A DNA stretch of 8,747 bases from Candidatus Saccharimonadota bacterium (GTDB lineage: Bacteria; Patescibacteriota; Saccharimonadia; Saccharimonadales; Saccharimonadaceae), in the NCBI GenBank assembly GCA_030536095.1, contig JAUNQQ010000017.1, positions 1-8,747 of the forward strand, written 5' to 3'. Position 1 is the stretch's first letter. Each line of letters starts with the position of its first letter. The position numbers were made by a program, and so were the translations under genes. This document shows, in pieces, positions 6,970 through 8,747 of this stretch. The notes under the pieces were generated by a model. The model was not told the origin of the DNA. It made no database searches and saw only the letters and a program-made list of their open reading frames with translations.

Positions 6970-7141
6970 ATTTGGATATTGTAAAAATTACAGCAGTTGC
7001 TGTGTTTTCTCGGGGTCAGTCGTAAGTGATTTTAAAGCTCTTTAAAATCACTTACGACAAATGGGGAGAGAAAACCAGCCCAATCTGCTGTGATTTTTAC
7101 GATAAATCCAAGTTTTCACTGGGGATAGAAAAAGTTTTAAT
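6936..7141. repeat. 206-bp near-palindromic inverted repeat (long hairpin)
   Basis: The two arms match almost throughout. The outer 16 nt (ATTAAAACTTTTTCTA and its complement) are perfect. The middle keeps GTAAAAAT, CACAGCAG/TACAGCAG and GTTTTCTC blocks. The centre (7019-7058) is a perfect 19-bp stem, GTCGTAAGTGATTTTAAAG, with a 2-nt loop. Internal loops include a GGGG opposite a GGGG. Of the clear single-base arm differences, three are U-G wobbles if the plus strand is the RNA and one only if the minus strand is, which weakly favours a plus-strand transcript. No flanking target duplication is visible. It would form the 3' untranslated region of the hydrolase mRNA, or be a separate RNA or a mobile-element remnant. 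Confidence 0.9.
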
Positions 7142-7206
7142 GATTTCAATCGTCGAAACATATGGACGACAATAAAATTCCCTCTTAAAAAGGAGGCGGT
7201 AGTTAA

Positions 7207-7329
7207 TAAAAAATCGCATCTGAAAAACCAAAACAGATGCGATTTTGTTCTTTCTAGGTGGTAAATAACCTAGCCAGAAACACTCCTTAGTTAGAAGTTA
7301 GACACCTCTCAACTTATGTCCAACTTCTG
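7207..7329 (-). ncRNA. putative small noncoding RNA, about 123 nt
   Basis: A strong minus-strand promoter (7336-7363) predicts a start near 7329, and an intrinsic terminator ends at about 7207. Three hairpins fill the transcript. H1 pairs AGAAGTTGGAC (7328-7318) with GTCTAACTTCT (7303-7293); the only non-canonical pair is G-U on this strand but A-C on the other. H2 is CTAGGT/ACCTAG (7273-7254), and H3 is the terminator. A single-stranded linker between H1 and H2 contains AAGGAG. No open reading frame with a normal start codon is present. No known RNA family is recognised; it lacks 4.5S, tmRNA, RNase P and 6S hallmarks. Its target is unknown. Confidence 0.55.
7208..7250. terminator. bidirectional intrinsic terminator
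   Basis: The 13-bp stem AAAATCGCATCTG (7210-7222) / CAGATGCGATTTT (7234-7246) has an 11-nt loop. On the minus strand it ends in six T, partly within the stem. On the plus strand it ends in TTTTGTTCTTT. It can terminate both the hydrolase transcript coming from the left and the small RNA coming from the right, so the two are convergent. Confidence 0.85.
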
Positions 7330-7335
7330 TACATA

Positions 7336-7363
7336 ATTGTATCATAGTGAAATTGAATGTCAA
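7336..7363 (-). promoter_or_regulatory. promoter of the putative small RNA
   Basis: Minus strand TTGACA (7363-7358), 16-bp spacer, TACAAT (7341-7336) preceded by TGA, an extended -10. The -35 is exact consensus. The only downstream content before a terminator is the structured 7329-7207 segment. Confidence 0.7.
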
Positions 7364-7375
7364 TATTGAAATTCA
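7354..7375. promoter_or_regulatory. 22-bp dyad overlapping the small RNA -35, candidate operator
   Basis: TGAAT (7354-7358) and ATTCA (7371-7375) flank a perfect 10-bp palindrome TCAATATTGA (7360-7369) with the same centre; 10 of 11 base pairs are symmetric (7359/7370 is the exception). It covers the -35 hexamer of the minus-strand promoter, the right place for a dimeric repressor. No candidate regulator gene is in the window. Confidence 0.5.
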
Positions 7376-7444
7376 TAATGTTTATGTTATAACTATGTCG
7401 TGCAGAAATTGAACCAAAACAGGGGTAAACCGAACAGTTGTCTA

Positions 7445-7508
7445 TTGACATTCTGAAAAAAGATTTTTTATTTATAATATGGTGATTTTTCTTAAGAACT
7501 GATATAAT
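7445..7508 (+). promoter_or_regulatory. promoter region of the CPTC/DsbA-like operon
   Basis: The best -10 is TGA-TATAAT at 7500-7508, an extended -10 with a weak -35. It predicts a start near 7515 and a 27-nt leader to the ATG at 7542. Further upstream, TTGACA (7445-7450) and TATAAT (7473-7478) are both present but 22 bp apart, too far to work together well. Which one is used cannot be settled by eye. Confidence 0.5.
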
Positions 7509-7541
7509 ATAGATATGAGTGGAGTAAAGGAAAAATTTTCA

Positions 7542-8195
7542 ATGGAAAAGTGGGTGGATGATTGGAAAATGGCGGGGCAGGGGATTTTTCTGGCGACAAG
7601 AGAAAAGATTTTTTGGGCGTGGTTCTTGCCGGTTTTTATTGCATTGGGAATACTACTGAATTTATTGGCGAATGGGACAGCGAGTTTTGCATTGATGGCG
7701 AATTCGGATTTGAGCGGAAAGCTAAACATTATCGGAAAGGCAGCGCTGGGACTGGTTGGGGTTGGAAAAAATTTTGGTGATTTTCTATATGTTTTTCTGA
7801 TTACACTTTTACAGGCGATACTTATAGCGGCGATTGCGGTAGTGTATAAATATAATAAGATGTCGGCAAAAAATCGGGCAAAGAAAAATAGCGAGGGATC
7901 AGATGACCCGAACGAAGATGGCGTATCACTAGGGGATGCGGCGCAGAATTCGGGAATTGTAGCGGGACTGGCAATTCTGGGGAGTGGCTGTCCGACTTGT
8001 GGTACTTCCCTGCTCGCGCCGCTACTGGCCTCAACTCTGTCGGCAGGAGGATTTATGATTGCGAATATGATTTCGGGGATAATTACAGGGATGGCAATAG
8101 TACTGGCAATTCATAGCCTGAAAAAAGTTGGACTAGATAGTTATGTTTTAATTAAAGCGGAAAAAAGGAGGAAAAATGCTAGGAAAAATCGTTAG
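7542..8195 (+). CDS. four-helix membrane protein with an intramembrane CPTC motif, candidate redox partner
   Basis: The family is not recognised. Numbered from the ATG at 7542 the protein has 217 residues with four hydrophobic helices, at about 24-45, 81-102, 138-163 and 170-193. The basic loop between helices 2 and 3 and the basic C-terminal tail (EKRRKNARKNR) indicate both ends inside. GSGCPTCG puts Cys150 and Cys153 in the middle of helix 3, as in membrane thiol-disulfide carriers; DsbB and VKOR instead keep theirs at the outer face. The gene overlaps the following DsbA-like gene by 20 nt, so the two are translationally coupled, which supports a shared role in exported-protein disulfide chemistry. 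The start at 7542 has AAAGGA 10 nt upstream. An in-frame ATG at 7515 (226 residues) sits only 6 nt after a TATAAT and would need a leaderless mRNA. Function is inference. Confidence 0.85.
   Translation: MEKWVDDWKMAGQGIFLATREKIFWAWFLPVFIALGILLNLLANGTASFALMANSDLSGKLNIIGKAALGLVGVGKNFGDFLYVFLITLLQAILIAAIAVVYKYNKMSAKNRAKKNSEGSDDPNEDGVSLGDAAQNSGIVAGLAILGSGCPTCGTSLLAPLLASTLSAGGFMIANMISGIITGMAIVLAIHSLKKVGLDSYVLIKAEKRRKNARKNR
8165..8171 (+). promoter_or_regulatory. strong ribosome binding site inside the upstream gene
   Basis: AAGGAGG lies 4 nt before the ATG at 8176 and within the Lys/Arg codons of the preceding gene. The overlap suggests translational coupling of the two products at matched levels. 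Confidence 0.8.
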
Positions 8196-8747
8196 AGGAG
8201 CGGCGCTGGGAGGGATTTTATTCTTAATACTGGGGCTGATTATTTATAATTCAACAAGAGAGACGGATTTTTCGGAGAAAGTTTGGGATGAGGGGACGAC
8301 GGTGGGAGAGACGAAGGCGAAACACCATTTTGTGATGTATACTGATCTTGCGTGTCCGTATTGTGATGTTTTTTCACGGACGATAATGAATAATGAAGAG
8401 GAGTTTAGTCAGTTAATTGCGGATAATAGTATTTTGTATGAGGTGAGAGTGACGGAGTTTTTGTATGAATATGGGGAGGGGAAGATAGATATGTCACGGT
8501 GGAGCGCGAAAGGAGTGCAGTGTGCAAAGAATGAGGGGAGATTCTGGGATTATTATCATCAGGCGCTAAAAAATCTCTGGAATGATTATCACTCTAAGGG
8601 GATTGGCGTATCAAAAACTTCGCCGATGATTACGGGAATGACGGAAGATTACTGGGTGAAGGTAGGAAAAGATGCGGGTTTTTCCGAGGCGGAATTTCGA
8701 GACTGCATGGCGAAGGAAGAGACGATTGCGCAGGTGGAAGAGGGGAC
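8176..8747 (+). CDS. membrane-anchored DsbA-like thiol oxidoreductase (3' end beyond window)
   Basis: The first 190 codons are present with no stop before the edge. Residues 8-24 form an uncleaved signal anchor (GAALGGILFLILGLIIY), putting the thioredoxin fold outside the membrane. FVMYTDLACPYCDVF at 52-66 carries the active-site CPYC (Cys60, Cys63) at the end of the first beta strand, as in DsbA-family proteins. An inserted helical region follows, with CAKNEGRFWDYYHQAL at 116-131, the usual DsbA-family position for the C-A-x-x-x-G-x-FW motif. Two further cysteines (116, 177) could form a second disulfide. The cis-proline strand expected near the C-terminus lies past the window. The protein probably introduces or reshuffles disulfides in exported proteins, with the upstream CPTC membrane protein as candidate electron acceptor. 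The family is confident; oxidase versus isomerase is undecided. Confidence 0.88.
   Translation, partial: MLGKIVRGAALGGILFLILGLIIYNSTRETDFSEKVWDEGTTVGETKAKHHFVMYTDLACPYCDVFSRTIMNNEEEFSQLIADNSILYEVRVTEFLYEYGEGKIDMSRWSAKGVQCAKNEGRFWDYYHQALKNLWNDYHSKGIGVSKTSPMITGMTEDYWVKVGKDAGFSEAEFRDCMAKEETIAQVEEG

Noticed and set aside
6936..7141. Integron attC site, or 6S RNA, as an explanation of the long hairpin
   Set aside because: The ends do not fit the attC core pattern RYYYAAC/GTTRRRY and no integrase is present. A perfect AT-rich 19-bp tip with a 2-nt loop and the lack of one central bubble do not fit 6S RNA.
7191..7200. AAGGAGG on the plus strand before the terminator
   Set aside because: Strong Shine-Dalgarno-like match, but no start codon follows at a usable distance and a terminator comes next.
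1..8747. CRISPR array, tRNA, rRNA or insertion sequence
   Set aside because: No regularly spaced repeats, cloverleaf, rRNA signature or transposase frame was seen on either strand.

Overview
The window reads as a stretch of a compact, AT-rich bacterial genome using the standard genetic code (stops seen are TAA and TAG, tryptophan is TGG). The set of genes fits a Patescibacteria/CPR genome, most likely a Saccharibacteria (TM7) relative: an RNase J with a long basic N-terminal extension, a slipin, several surface-anchored proteins of unknown family and a minimal thiol-oxidation pair. The lineage is an inference from protein style, not from a marker gene.

Layout. Positions 1-5074 are transcribed leftwards. 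At the far left is the possible start of a truncated gene with a full-consensus promoter and a long structured leader. Next comes RNase J (262-2394) with its own terminator and promoter. A Ser/Pro/Glu-rich single-pass membrane protein (2709-4262) follows, again with its own promoter and terminator, and then a slipin/SPFH protein (4325-5074). A 153-bp divergent promoter region separates the slipin from a rightward gene for a membrane-anchored alpha/beta hydrolase of the subtype B tannase type (5228-6925).

Positions 6926-7541 hold no convincing protein gene but are full of RNA-like structure. There is a ~206-nt near-palindromic hairpin with a possible base pseudoknot just after the hydrolase, and a bidirectional intrinsic terminator. 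Facing it is an apparent ~123-nt small RNA on the minus strand, with a TTGACA/TACAAT promoter overlapped by a 22-bp dyad, and last comes the promoter of the final operon. That operon holds a four-helix membrane protein with a CPTC motif inside a helix (7542-8195). It overlaps by 20 nt a membrane-anchored DsbA-like CPYC thiol oxidoreductase (8176 to beyond the window end).

How the parts fit. RNase J is RNA-turnover housekeeping. The slipin, the S/P/E-rich protein and the hydrolase belong to the cell envelope. The two exported proteins carry cysteines outside the membrane (two in the S/P/E-rich protein, five in the hydrolase), and the last operon is a plausible machinery for oxidising such cysteines. 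The most unusual part is the 6926-7375 noncoding block.
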